DNA from: Candidatus Sulfotelmatobacter sp.
GTDB taxonomy: Bacteria; Acidobacteriota; Terriglobia; Terriglobales; Acidobacteriaceae
DNA: 56,087 nucleotides
Assembly: GCA_030039165.1 (NCBI GenBank)
Contig: JASHQM010000011.1
Span: forward strand, 1 to 56,087
Direction: 5' to 3'
The notes below the pieces were generated by a model. It had not been told where the DNA came from. It ran no database searches and saw only the letters and a program-made list of their open reading frames with translations. Positions 1-8,274 of this stretch are shown here, in pieces. Positions within the stretch are counted from its first letter, which is position 1; every line of letters starts with the position of its first letter. The translations under genes and the position numbers were made by a program.

Positions 1-146
1 GCAGCGAATGCGGCATGAAAGTTCTTCTCCTCGGAATGGTTCTGTATTAAAAGTTCGATGCCGCCCCCGAGCGCGCGGTTTTCAGCAAGCGGACCGGACG
101 GGCCGAGATTGCCCGATTCACGACGCCTCATTTAGAGTGATTGCCA
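1..146. other. Window edge upstream of mazG
   Basis: No complete gene is seen. One plus-strand frame is open from the window edge to a TAA near position 50 and could be the tail of an upstream gene, but it is too short to identify. The rest is the upstream region of mazG, with only a weak purine stretch before its start. Confidence 0.3.
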
Positions 147-1040
147 ATGTCCAAAACAGGAGAGCGTTTCGAACGCGCCGTCGCCATCATGGAGCGCCTG
201 CGGGCTCCTGGCGGTTGCCCGTGGGACCGCGAGCAGACATTCGATTCCATCAAACCCTATACCTTGGAAGAAACGTACGAGGTGCTGGAAGCGATCGACA
301 ACCGCGACTGGCAGGAACTCGCCGGCGAATTGGGCGATTTGCTCCTGCAGGTGCTTTTTTACGCCGAGATGGCGAAGGAGCAGGGATCATTTTCCATCAA
401 TGATGTCCTCGATCGGCTCTCGAAAAAACTCGTCGATCGGCATCCCCACGTGTTCGGCGAAGTAAAGGCAGATACCGCGGCGGATGTAAAGCGAAATTGG
501 GAGGCACTCAAAGCCGAAGAACGAAAAAAACGCCACGGGCAAAGTGCGAATGACGCAAAGAAGTCTCCTCACTCGATTCTCGCCGGAATTTCTTCTTCGA
601 TGTCATCATTGCTGGAAGCGCAAAAACTGAGTTCACGAGCCGCGCAGGTTGGCTTTGATTGGCCGGATATAGAGAGTTTATTTGCCAAGCTGAATGAAGA
701 AACGGCTGAACTGCGCGAGCATTTGCGCGAGTTTCCCGCGCCAGGCCCGCGGCCGGAAGCACGCGGCGTTGCCGGTTCCGGACGGCAAGTCATTCCCGAA
801 GATTTGCGAAGGCGGTTGGAAGGTGAAGTCGGGGATCTGTTTTTTGTGCTGGTCAACATAGCTCGATATCTATTGGTGGATCCCGAATCCGCTTTGCGCC
901 AAGCCAATCGCAAATTCCGCCGCCGCTTTCAGTGGATGGAAGACCGCCTGCGCGAAAGAGGGGCCCCTCTCGACGAAGCATCCATGGACGAACTTGAAAG
1001 CCTCTGGCAGCAAGCCAAACAGCTGGAGAAGCCCTCGTGA
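147..1040 (+). CDS. mazG: Nucleoside triphosphate pyrophosphohydrolase MazG
   Basis: MazG hydrolyses nucleoside triphosphates to monophosphates and pyrophosphate, a cytosolic house-cleaning role. The protein has 297 residues and the usual two MazG domains. The first carries the signature GGCPWDREQTF (residues 22-32), then the metal-binding helices with E41, E42, E45 and the ExxD pair E61/D64. The second domain (about 175-250) keeps a GEVGDLFF helix but has an inserted Pro/Gly/Arg-rich loop of about 28 residues before it, longer than in E. coli MazG. I chose the ATG at 147; a TTG two codons upstream is possible. The stop overlaps the GTG of the next gene by four bases (GTGA), so the two are probably translationally coupled. 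Family assignment is firm; the insertion is an observation only. Confidence 0.95.
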   Translation: MSKTGERFERAVAIMERLRAPGGCPWDREQTFDSIKPYTLEETYEVLEAIDNRDWQELAGELGDLLLQVLFYAEMAKEQGSFSINDVLDRLSKKLVDRHPHVFGEVKADTAADVKRNWEALKAEERKKRHGQSANDAKKSPHSILAGISSSMSSLLEAQKLSSRAAQVGFDWPDIESLFAKLNEETAELREHLREFPAPGPRPEARGVAGSGRQVIPEDLRRRLEGEVGDLFFVLVNIARYLLVDPESALRQANRKFRRRFQWMEDRLRERGAPLDEASMDELESLWQQAKQLEKPS

Positions 1041-1825
1041 GCGCGGATGCCATCGTAATCCGCCACTGCCGAGGACTCGAGGAATTGCGAGCCTGCGTCG
1101 CCCTGCAAAGAGAAGTTTGGAATTTCAGCGATGCCGAACTAGTTCCCTTGCGCATGTTCGTGGTTGCGGAGAAAGTCGGCGGCCAAGTTATGGGGGCGTT
1201 CGATGCGGGCAAGATGGTTGGTTTTGCGCTTTCCGTGCCGGGCACCCGGTCGGGGCATATTTATCTGCATTCGCATATGTTGGCCGTGCGCAGCGAGTAC
1301 CGCAATGCCGGATTGGGCCGCCGGCTGAAATTGCTCCAACGCGAGGACGCCCTGGCACGCGGCATCGAGCTGATCGAATGGACCTTCGATCCTCTGGAAA
1401 TCAAAAACGCCTTCTTGAACATTGAAAAGCTTGGCGCCATTGTGCGGCGTTACAACATCAATCAGTACGGAATCACCTCTTCTCCCTTGCAGGGCGGATT
1501 GCCGAGCGACCGTCTGATCGCCGAATGGTGGCTGAAATCGATGCGCGTGGAAGGATTGCTGTGCTCCGGAAAAAATCCGCCATTCGGTACAGAAGCGGCG
1601 ATAGACGTTCCCGCTCAGATTTACGATTGGAAGGCCAAAGCGGAAACCCGCAATCGGGCCAGGCAGGTGCAAGAGCGAAATCGCGACCAATTTCTTAGCG
1701 CCTTCGCGCGCGGGCTAGCAGTGCTCGGCTATGAGCGCGACCCTGGCGAGAATGGCAGGTTCTTATTGGGCAAGTGGGATGAGGCTTGGTCTTATGCGTC
1801 ACCGGAAAACTCTCCGAAACCATGA
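1037..1825 (+). CDS. GNAT-family acyltransferase linked to menC/NSAR
   Basis: A 262-residue protein with a GNAT fold in roughly its first 160 residues. The acyl-CoA pyrophosphate loop is visible as EYRNAGLGRRL (R-x-x-G-x-G type). It resembles the predicted acetyltransferases often filed under COG3375. It starts with GTG inside the mazG stop and ends inside the ATG of the menC-like gene, so it is the middle gene of a coupled three-gene operon. In Geobacillus kaustophilus a GNAT succinyltransferase is encoded beside an N-succinylamino acid racemase and supplies its N-succinyl-D-amino acid substrate. By analogy this protein may acylate an amino acid, but the substrate and acyl donor cannot be read from sequence. 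The family call is solid; the role is inference. Confidence 0.8.
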   Translation: MSADAIVIRHCRGLEELRACVALQREVWNFSDAELVPLRMFVVAEKVGGQVMGAFDAGKMVGFALSVPGTRSGHIYLHSHMLAVRSEYRNAGLGRRLKLLQREDALARGIELIEWTFDPLEIKNAFLNIEKLGAIVRRYNINQYGITSSPLQGGLPSDRLIAEWWLKSMRVEGLLCSGKNPPFGTEAAIDVPAQIYDWKAKAETRNRARQVQERNRDQFLSAFARGLAVLGYERDPGENGRFLLGKWDEAWSYASPENSPKP

Positions 1826-2931
1826 AAATTGAAGCCATCACTCTCCGCGAAATTCACATGCCGCTGGTGCATTTTTTTGAGACCAGCTTCGGGCGCACTT
1901 ATAGCCGGCGCATCCTGCTCCTTACGGCGCATTGCGACGGTGTCGACGGCTGGGGCGAATGTGTCACGGGAGAAGATCCGTTTTACAGCAGCGAGTGGAT
2001 CGATAGCAGCTGGATCACGATCAGCCGCTATCTCGCCCCCGTAGTGGTTGGCCATTTGATTGGTTCAGGACGCGAAGTCCCCAACCTTTTTGGCAAAGTG
2101 CGTGGCCACCGCATGGCTAAAGCCGCTCTGGAAAACGCTCTATGGGATGCAGAAGCAAAGCAAAAGAACGTTTCCCTGTGGAAGTTGCTCGGGGGCACGC
2201 GAAAAGAAATTGCCTGCGGCGTATCGATCGGCATTCAGGATTCAGTTGAACAATTGCTGGAGAGAATCCAGACTGAACTTGCGGCCGGCTACCGGCGCAT
2301 CAAAGTGAAAGTTAAGCCGGGCTGGGACGTGAATGTGCTTGAGAAAATTCGCTCTGGCTGGGCCGATATAACGCTCAGCTGCGATGCCAACTCGGCATAT
2401 ACGCTTGATCAGGCGGAACATCTGCGCGGTTTCGATCAGTTCAATCTGCTGATGATCGAGCAGCCGCTTTGGCATGACGATATCTACTACCACGCGCGCC
2501 TTCAAAAAGAGCTGCGCACGGCCATTTGCCTGGATGAATCGATTGTGAACGCGCGCGCCGCTGCCATGGCGATCGAGATGGGCGCTTGCCGCATTATCAA
2601 CATCAAAGTGGGACGCGTGGGCGGCTTCAGCGAAGCTGTTAAGATTCATGATCTCTGCCACGAAAGCAAAATCCCCGTATGGTGCGGCGGCATGTTGGAA
2701 TCTGGCATAGGCCGGGCGCACAATATTGCGCTTTCGACCCTCGAGAATTTTAGACTTCCCGGGGACGTTTCTGCTTCCAAGCGTTACTGGAAGGAAGACG
2801 TTATCGATCCGGAGGTAGAAGTCTCACCGCGGGGATTGATCACGATAAGTGATAAGCCCGGAACGGGATATCTCGTCAAACAGGATCTGATAGAGAAACT
2901 GACAGTTCGCCAAGAGACGATCCGAGGATAG
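1822..2931 (+). CDS. menC: o-Succinylbenzoate synthase / N-acylamino acid racemase (enolase superfamily)
   Basis: A 369-residue enolase-superfamily enzyme of the OSBS/NAAAR group. All catalytic residues are present: the KxK pair K161/K163, metal ligands D188, E213 and D238, and the opposing lysine K262. These are each one position off the Amycolatopsis OSBS/NSAR numbering. The C-terminal PGDVSAS and RYW motifs also fit. The reaction is either dehydration of SHCHC to o-succinylbenzoate in menaquinone synthesis, or racemisation of N-succinyl (N-acyl) amino acids; many family members do both. No other men gene lies in the window, while a GNAT acyltransferase is directly upstream, which favours or at least allows the racemase role. 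The ATG at 1822 overlaps the previous stop (ATGA); an in-frame ATG at 1786 would give a much longer overlap and is less likely. Confidence 0.88.
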   Translation: MKIEAITLREIHMPLVHFFETSFGRTYSRRILLLTAHCDGVDGWGECVTGEDPFYSSEWIDSSWITISRYLAPVVVGHLIGSGREVPNLFGKVRGHRMAKAALENALWDAEAKQKNVSLWKLLGGTRKEIACGVSIGIQDSVEQLLERIQTELAAGYRRIKVKVKPGWDVNVLEKIRSGWADITLSCDANSAYTLDQAEHLRGFDQFNLLMIEQPLWHDDIYYHARLQKELRTAICLDESIVNARAAAMAIEMGACRIINIKVGRVGGFSEAVKIHDLCHESKIPVWCGGMLESGIGRAHNIALSTLENFRLPGDVSASKRYWKEDVIDPEVEVSPRGLITISDKPGTGYLVKQDLIEKLTVRQETIRG

Positions 2932-3114
2932 TGGCGCAGTTTGCCTGTCACCCTGAGGAAGCCTCTTTTTGCGCAGCCAAGACCCTGCCTGAGCCGAATA
3001 AGAGATCCGGTCGAGCCACACTTGCAATGGAGCCTGCCCTGAACGAGCGAAGGCGACCGAATGAACGCACCTGGCTCGCTTCCTATTCAAACGGCAGGCG
3101 ACAGCGCCCCGCTA
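2932..3114. other. Intergenic spacer with repeat-like fragments
   Basis: The stretch begins with a CACCCTGAGGAAGC-like fragment and contains a CCTGCCCTGAACGAGCGAAGG-like fragment. Both look like degenerate members of the dispersed repeats found near 44.4-45.0 kb. The short open frame through it translates to repeat-type peptide (CHPEEAS...) and is not called. It separates the convergent menC gene and the exported protein at 3.1-4.1 kb. Confidence 0.4.
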
Positions 3115-4068
3115 CTACGAATGCGAACCCCGTACCCTCTTGACCACCGCAGCATTGTTTTTTGCGACCTTGGCCTGTTCCTCTTCCGCAAGCTGAATGC
3201 CCTTGGCGAAGGTTGTATCGGATGGCACGCGCCGGAAGTCGCTGAATACCTCGTCGGACTTGATTGCAATGCTCTTTAGCAGAAGGATCTTGCCGCTGAA
3301 ACTCAGCGCCATGTGTGAGATTTCCCAGGAGTCGTCTCCCACATCGCATTGCTCGACTAGGAAGTGTCCTCCTTTATTCAAGTGCCCCAGAATCCCCCAC
3401 CCGAAGCTGACTTCCTTGGATAGCGTTCCGTCGATCTTTGCGATGCGCATAGCTTTCCGATCGATCAGCAGAACTCCGCTCATCCCCTCCAATACTTCTT
3501 CCACGTGAGAAGGCGGATGATAAGCGGGGTTGGGCCGGAATCGCAGGCTCACAAGCTGGTCGCCAACCTTACCCAGGGTCGCGGTGCCCTCCTGTTCGCC
3601 ATCGTACTCGTACAGGAATGCGTCGGGCAGCGCTTTGACGATGCGTAGGGTGCGATCGGCAGTCTCCTGTTCCTGCGAATGCTTGCGTCTGAGTTGCTCG
3701 GGATTAGCCGCAAGACTGTTAAGCCGTGCTTCCTCACCGCGCGCTTGCGCGGCGTTGAGCGGCGTGTCGTTATAGGCGATGGTCAGTCCCACCATAGCAT
3801 CGCGCGTCTCCACGTAAAGCCGGGTTTGCGACCCTTGCGGGGTCTGCTTGCGAGAACGAAACATGTGCTTGATCGAAGAGTTGTTGCTAGCGGCGACTTC
3901 GTTTGCAACCGCCTCTCGAATCAGTTTTATGCACGCGGGCGCATCCAAAGCCCCCGCTTCTGAGCTGAAGCCGGTCATCGGTTTCGCGTGTTCCGCGGTT
4001 GAGCAGAGAAGTAAACAATTCAGAAAAATGATCGTTGCGGCGTGGGCAGTCCGTTTGGTTCTCGACAT
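3115..4068 (-). CDS. Exported protein of unknown function
   Basis: A 317-residue protein with an N-terminal signal peptide: basic MSRTKRT start, then a hydrophobic segment IIFLNCLLLCSTA. The mature part is soluble and mixed alpha/beta. It has a charged helical region (LRRKHSQEQETADRTLRIVK) followed by a beta-rich half with LIDRKAMRIAKIDGTL, a pattern seen in acidobacterial exported proteins that resemble outer-membrane lipoprotein-sorting or LolA-like folds. That resemblance is only an impression. I chose the ATG at 4068; a GTG four codons upstream (4080) is the alternative. It is transcribed towards menC and diverges from the bactofilin gene. No function is assigned. Confidence 0.7.
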   Translation of the reverse strand: MSRTKRTAHAATIIFLNCLLLCSTAEHAKPMTGFSSEAGALDAPACIKLIREAVANEVAASNNSSIKHMFRSRKQTPQGSQTRLYVETRDAMVGLTIAYNDTPLNAAQARGEEARLNSLAANPEQLRRKHSQEQETADRTLRIVKALPDAFLYEYDGEQEGTATLGKVGDQLVSLRFRPNPAYHPPSHVEEVLEGMSGVLLIDRKAMRIAKIDGTLSKEVSFGWGILGHLNKGGHFLVEQCDVGDDSWEISHMALSFSGKILLLKSIAIKSDEVFSDFRRVPSDTTFAKGIQLAEEEQAKVAKNNAAVVKRVRGSHS

Positions 4069-4284
4069 TCTCAGTGGCACATCACTAGTTTAACAACGGA
4101 GGGTGCTAATCCTCTTGTCAACGGCTCATCCCCGCCGGTTCAAGAGCTTGCCGCGCCTCCATGCCTTGCGTATAGTCGTTGCAGTGACTGGCGTTTTGGT
4201 TTACTCAGGACTCTCGCAAGTAATGCTGTCCAGTACGTGAGTTTGACCCGTCGTAATCTTCGACGGGAGAGGAGGACCGTCCTC

Positions 4285-4620
4285 ATGAGCGCTTCGGCCG
4301 TTGGGCTGGCACAAATAGGCAAGTCAGTTTTCATCAAGGGCGAACTTTCCGGTAGTGAGGACTTGTATGTCGATGGCCAGGTCGAAGGCAGTATCGCTCT
4401 GAAAGGAAACAGCTTGACGATTGGGCCGAATGGCCAGGTGAAGGCCGGTATCGACGCCAAGGGGGTGGTGATCCAGGGAAAGCTCGAGGGCAACATTCAG
4501 GCGGCCGAACGCGTCGAATTGCGCAAATCGGCAATCGTCACCGGCGACATCGCCACCCAGCGGATTTTAATTGAAGACGGCGCATTTCTGAAGGGCAAAG
4601 TGGATATTCAGCGCGACTAG
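4285..4620 (+). CDS. Bactofilin
   Basis: A 111-residue bactofilin (polymer-forming cytoskeletal protein). Bactofilins form nucleotide-independent beta-helical filaments that scaffold envelope machinery. The hydrophobic-glycine periodicity of the beta-helix is plain (VFIKGELSGSEDLYVDGQVE, then GNSLTIGPNGQVKAGIDAKG), and the whole domain fills the protein with only short tails. The ATG at 4285 is chosen because a strong GGGAGAGGAGG ribosome site lies about ten bases upstream; longer upstream reading has no such signal and no homology. It is followed after 27 bases by a methyltransferase-like gene in the same direction, so the two are likely co-transcribed. Confidence 0.93.
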   Translation: MSASAVGLAQIGKSVFIKGELSGSEDLYVDGQVEGSIALKGNSLTIGPNGQVKAGIDAKGVVIQGKLEGNIQAAERVELRKSAIVTGDIATQRILIEDGAFLKGKVDIQRD

Positions 4621-4647
4621 AAAAGTGAAGATTGGTCTTCCCGTTTC

Positions 4648-5355
4648 ATGAAAATTTTTCGCGGTTCTTCCAGTACGGAAACCATTCCGGCGCAAAGCGC
4701 ACAAAGGCTGACCCGCCGTTCCAGCGGACTGGGCGAACTGTCGCGCATGTGGGAGTCTGCTGAAGGGCTGTGTGTTCTGGACCTGGGCGCGACTTCTCCG
4801 ACGAATATCCGCCATTTTACCGAGCGCAGTCACCGAATCTACAGCGAAGACCTCCTGACCGCTTCCACCGATCCTGCGCTCCTCATTCCGGGCGAGGGTG
4901 GAAAAGACGAGCAGGGCAATCCCGTTCTCGATAGCCGCAAGTTCCTTGCCGATAACCTGGTATATCCCGCCGCGCACTTCGATGTTGTCCTATGTTGGAA
5001 CCTTCCCGACTATCTCAATGAGGGCCTCGTGAAGCCGGTGGTTGGGCGTCTATGGTCGGTGCTCAAACCGGGTGGCATGTTGCTGGCGTTTTTTCATACT
5101 CGCGATGCCGGGCCGGACTCGCCTTGTCACCGTTACCACATCGTCGGCCCCGATACGCTGGAGATGAAAAAAGTTGAGCTGAAGCGGGAAGTGCGCCGCG
5201 GTCCCACCGGCGCAGTTCACACAGCCATTAGCGACAGCTTCCACTTACAGCGTGTGTTTAATAACCGGCACATAGAAAATCTATTCCGCGATTTTGCCTC
5301 GATCAAATTTTTTCTCGCCCGTGACAATATTCGCGAAGTTCTCGTCGTGCGTTAA
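4648..5355 (+). CDS. Class I methyltransferase-like protein
   Basis: A 235-residue protein with a class I SAM-methyltransferase layout. Motif I is VLDLGATSPTN near residue 50, a later strand and turn reads FDVVLCWNLPDYL near 112-124, and LKPGGMLLAFFH follows near 140. Motif I lacks the usual GxGxG, so SAM binding may be altered or lost. The gene follows the bactofilin by 27 bases. Its stop codon overlaps the stop of the convergent lipoprotein gene (shared bases 5352-5355), leaving no room for a terminator. The substrate is unknown; a structural role beside bactofilin is possible but unsupported. Confidence 0.75.
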   Translation: MKIFRGSSSTETIPAQSAQRLTRRSSGLGELSRMWESAEGLCVLDLGATSPTNIRHFTERSHRIYSEDLLTASTDPALLIPGEGGKDEQGNPVLDSRKFLADNLVYPAAHFDVVLCWNLPDYLNEGLVKPVVGRLWSVLKPGGMLLAFFHTRDAGPDSPCHRYHIVGPDTLEMKKVELKREVRRGPTGAVHTAISDSFHLQRVFNNRHIENLFRDFASIKFFLARDNIREVLVVR

Positions 5356-7322
5356 TTAGACTCGCAAAACGATGGCGCAGTTGTGTTAGCCGCCGCTGAA
5401 CAGGAAGTTGCAACCGGCCTCGTCCCAATGCCTGACAGCATTTTCTTTCCAGGCTTGATGGCGCGTCGCCATCCCTCCATATCGCCGCGAATCTGCGGAG
5501 CCGCGGCCGATGGACTGATCGTGATCGGAGCCGAAACAACGCTGCTGAACCCGGTCGGCAGAGCCGAGCGGAAGGGGCTGGTTTTCATATTGGCAGCGGC
5601 ATCCACATTGGTGGTGATGCTGAAAAGGTATGTGTTGCCTCCTGCCAAAGGCGGCAGGGTGACCGAAGTCGACGACGTGCCGAACGCGCCAATCGGCTGA
5701 AAATAAGCTGTGCCGTTCACGCTGGTCTGTAAATACTCGCCCACCGTGTAGCCATACGGCGCATGCGTACCGGCGGGCGTAGACCAGCTTATGGCCGGGC
5801 TGACAGATGAGATCGTGTTCGCCATAAACAGGCTGGAACCGTTAATGGTTGGGTTTTGTACTGGCAGCGCCAAGGGCACAAGCGAGGAAGTCGATGGCGT
5901 CACCGCGGCGCCTGCCTCGAGAAGAAAACTGTACGTTCCGCCCGAGTCCGGCAAGGGAATCGGGATCGTGGACTGTTCGCAAAATGCGAGGGCGCGGGTC
6001 CAGTTGGAATCGAATGGGTCGGCGTATTGCAGCGTGCCCAGATCTTCATCCGTGAGGATGGACGGCTCAAGGCCAGTGAGCCCGGCCCCCACTTCGCCGG
6101 TGTAGTCGCTGCAAACACTGGCTTCCGGGTCATAAGTCTGACCCACGAAGCCGCTGTTTCCCGCGCTGGGCCCCGCCAACGCGAGAGCGGTTACGTAATA
6201 TAAAGATGAGCTGGGATTGATTCCCGTGACGTACGGTTCAGCCACCAGCGTTAGCACCGAATCCTGTACGGTTGCCGCTGCCGGACCAACGTTGTTGAAT
6301 GCTGCAGCCCACTGTGAACCGCTCACGCTGACATCGAGCGATGTTTCGGTGGCGTCGTTGAGTGTGGCCGAGATGGTATTGGTTGCGCCGTTCGTCAAGG
6401 CAAGATTCGATAAGGTAACCTCGGGCCCTAATACGTAATTGTTCAGCGCGCCAAGCGGCTGGAGTTCGTATTGCATCACGAATGCCGTGTTGACTTGCGA
6501 CCAGTTGGTGTATCCTCCGGCTCCAAACCCTCCCGTCAGCGTTGTGAACTCCGGAGGAAGGCTCCATTCAGCGATGTCTGTCAGCGGGTCGGTGTAAAAC
6601 TCGATCCACTCTTCGCTTGACTCTGCGGCGATTCCTGAAACGTTCAGATCGATATTGGTGCTGTTCGGTGTGTTCCCCAGCGGCGGTGGAGCGCTGGCCA
6701 CATCGGTTCCGGCGTCGAATGTGGATGAATCCGTCCAGAAGGCGCTGCCTTCGACGGCCAGCCAGAAATTGCCTGCGGGAACATTGGCAATCGCGAAGAC
6801 GCCGGGAGTAGCCGTTGCCGAGGCGAGCAACAAGGTGATGGAGCCATCAGATTCTGGCACCAGCGCCCTGATGTCCAACGCCCCCGAGGCTGCTTCCGCC
6901 ACCTTCACCGGACCGCTCGGCGACCAATAGGTCGTAATTAAGTTCACAGTGATCGTTCCATTCGGGCTGATACTCCACGACTGCTGCCCGGTGCCTCCCA
7001 ATGAATTCGTTGCCGTAACAGTAAAGCTGTTCGAAACGCGCGACTGCGCAGCGCTGGGCGTCCAGCTGACAGTCTTGCCGTTCAGGGTCGCACCGTCAGG
7101 AGCCGTCTTCAGAGCGAAAGTTATCGTCCCTCCGCTTGGGTCGGTGGCGGCAAGTTGATACGTGTAAGCCGCTCCCTGGGAAGCTTGTGTCTCTGGCGTG
7201 CTGGTGAAAACCGGAGCCTGCGGCGATGAAAGCGAAGCGCGAGGTGAAGTGTAGGTGCTACTGCAGCCAGCGGTTATTCCAACAAGGGAAAGAACGAGGG
7301 CCAGAGCAGGGAACCATCGCAT
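5352..7322 (-). CDS. Putative lipoprotein with Ig-like and fibronectin-III-like domains
   Basis: A 656-residue exported protein. The signal peptide ends in a lipobox-like T-A-G-C with Cys20, so it is probably a lipoprotein. Next comes a putative Ig/cadherin-like domain (about 35-125) with the typical TYQLAATDPSGGTITFAL and GKTVSWTP motifs. A long Thr/Ser/Gly-rich middle follows, and near 540-640 a fibronectin-III-like domain with ISWSTPAGTHAPYGYTV and TYLFSITT. The ATG at 7322 is preferred because GCGAGGTAG lies just upstream; the frame stays open 20 codons further without a good signal. Likely a surface or secreted adhesion or binding protein. No catalytic motif seen. Confidence 0.75.
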   Translation of the reverse strand: MRWFPALALVLSLVGITAGCSSTYTSPRASLSSPQAPVFTSTPETQASQGAAYTYQLAATDPSGGTITFALKTAPDGATLNGKTVSWTPSAAQSRVSNSFTVTATNSLGGTGQQSWSISPNGTITVNLITTYWSPSGPVKVAEAASGALDIRALVPESDGSITLLLASATATPGVFAIANVPAGNFWLAVEGSAFWTDSSTFDAGTDVASAPPPLGNTPNSTNIDLNVSGIAAESSEEWIEFYTDPLTDIAEWSLPPEFTTLTGGFGAGGYTNWSQVNTAFVMQYELQPLGALNNYVLGPEVTLSNLALTNGATNTISATLNDATETSLDVSVSGSQWAAAFNNVGPAAATVQDSVLTLVAEPYVTGINPSSSLYYVTALALAGPSAGNSGFVGQTYDPEASVCSDYTGEVGAGLTGLEPSILTDEDLGTLQYADPFDSNWTRALAFCEQSTIPIPLPDSGGTYSFLLEAGAAVTPSTSSLVPLALPVQNPTINGSSLFMANTISSVSPAISWSTPAGTHAPYGYTVGEYLQTSVNGTAYFQPIGAFGTSSTSVTLPPLAGGNTYLFSITTNVDAAANMKTSPFRSALPTGFSSVVSAPITISPSAAAPQIRGDMEGWRRAIKPGKKMLSGIGTRPVATSCSAAANTTAPSFCESN

Positions 7323-7514
7323 GGATTCTACCTCGCAACAATCGGCGTGTTCGATGTTGCGCGAAAACCGTAGCACAGCCAAAGAAATCGAGTCTAGGAG
7401 AACTGACCGTAAGACGATGAAATATGTCCCTCTCGTGCCGAAAAGGGAATAACGAGATAACGCCGACAGCGGCTTCGTCGCTTGATTTTGAGGACGGGTC
7501 GACGTCCCTTCGCT

Positions 7515-8240
7515 CTAACACACATTGTTCTTCCACACAATGAAGCCCATGCGAAAAAGAAAATGACGGTAGATCTCCAGCCGAGGCGCGCAGCCCGCTG
7601 GTAAAGCGGACATTACAATCTCTCCTATTTCGTCGGGAATATACGCCCGCCGCACCGAAGTCAAACCATCCAGCCAAGCCACGCGGCTGCCCATAATGGG
7701 ATAACTCGCATACACCAATGCCAAATGCAGTGGATGGCGGACGAGATCGTTGATCAACAGCCCGCGCCGGCTCACCCGCAAAGCTTCGCCCACAAACTGG
7801 ACAAGCTGCGCCGGAGTAAGGTGGTGTGCGAACAGATTGCAACTCACAACATCGAAGGTCTCATCGCCGAAGGGCAGTGCGAGCGCGTCTGCTACGACGG
7901 CATCGTGAGGTGAGCTCAACCTCGAAGTTTTCTTATGCGCGCTCGTTGTCGCAGGCAGGTGCGAGCGAACGCGGTCCAACAGCACCACATTTAAATTGAT
8001 TCCGCGAGCTGCCAGCCTCTGCCGCACGATTTCTGGCACTTTTCCCGAGCCGGCCGCTACTTCCAGGAGAGAGAGATATTTTTTTCCAGCCCCAGCAGTG
8101 GCTCGCTCAATCAGATTCTGGGTGGTGGAAACTCCCCCAAACCAGCGGTTGATGCGGTCCAGAGTTTGTAAAGCGGCTCGAATTTCTTGTGGAGGGCAAT
8201 TTTCGGAATCGAGAATTTCGGGCGCATCGACTCGCTGCAT
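7515..8240 (-). CDS. Class I SAM-dependent methyltransferase
   Basis: A 241-residue methyltransferase. Motif I reads LLEVAAGSGKVPEIV (residues about 58-72), followed by NVVLLDR as the acidic strand end, VVADALALPFGDETFDVV (motif II/III region) and LRVSRRGLLINDL. It resembles the UbiE-like small-molecule methyltransferases that sit beside polyketide or quinone genes, but no such partner is here. It starts 34 bases after the ABC exporter gene on the same strand and is probably co-transcribed with it. The substrate cannot be predicted. Confidence 0.85.
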   Translation of the reverse strand: MQRVDAPEILDSENCPPQEIRAALQTLDRINRWFGGVSTTQNLIERATAGAGKKYLSLLEVAAGSGKVPEIVRQRLAARGINLNVVLLDRVRSHLPATTSAHKKTSRLSSPHDAVVADALALPFGDETFDVVSCNLFAHHLTPAQLVQFVGEALRVSRRGLLINDLVRHPLHLALVYASYPIMGSRVAWLDGLTSVRRAYIPDEIGEIVMSALPAGCAPRLEIYRHFLFRMGFIVWKNNVC

Positions 8241-8274
8241 GGCGTAGCTGCGGCGCGGATAGCCTGCACCGGTC

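Noticed and set aside
2931..3143. 70-residue plus-strand frame
   Set aside because: Repeat-like text (CHPEEAS) with no ribosome site; overlaps the 3' end of the exported protein gene.
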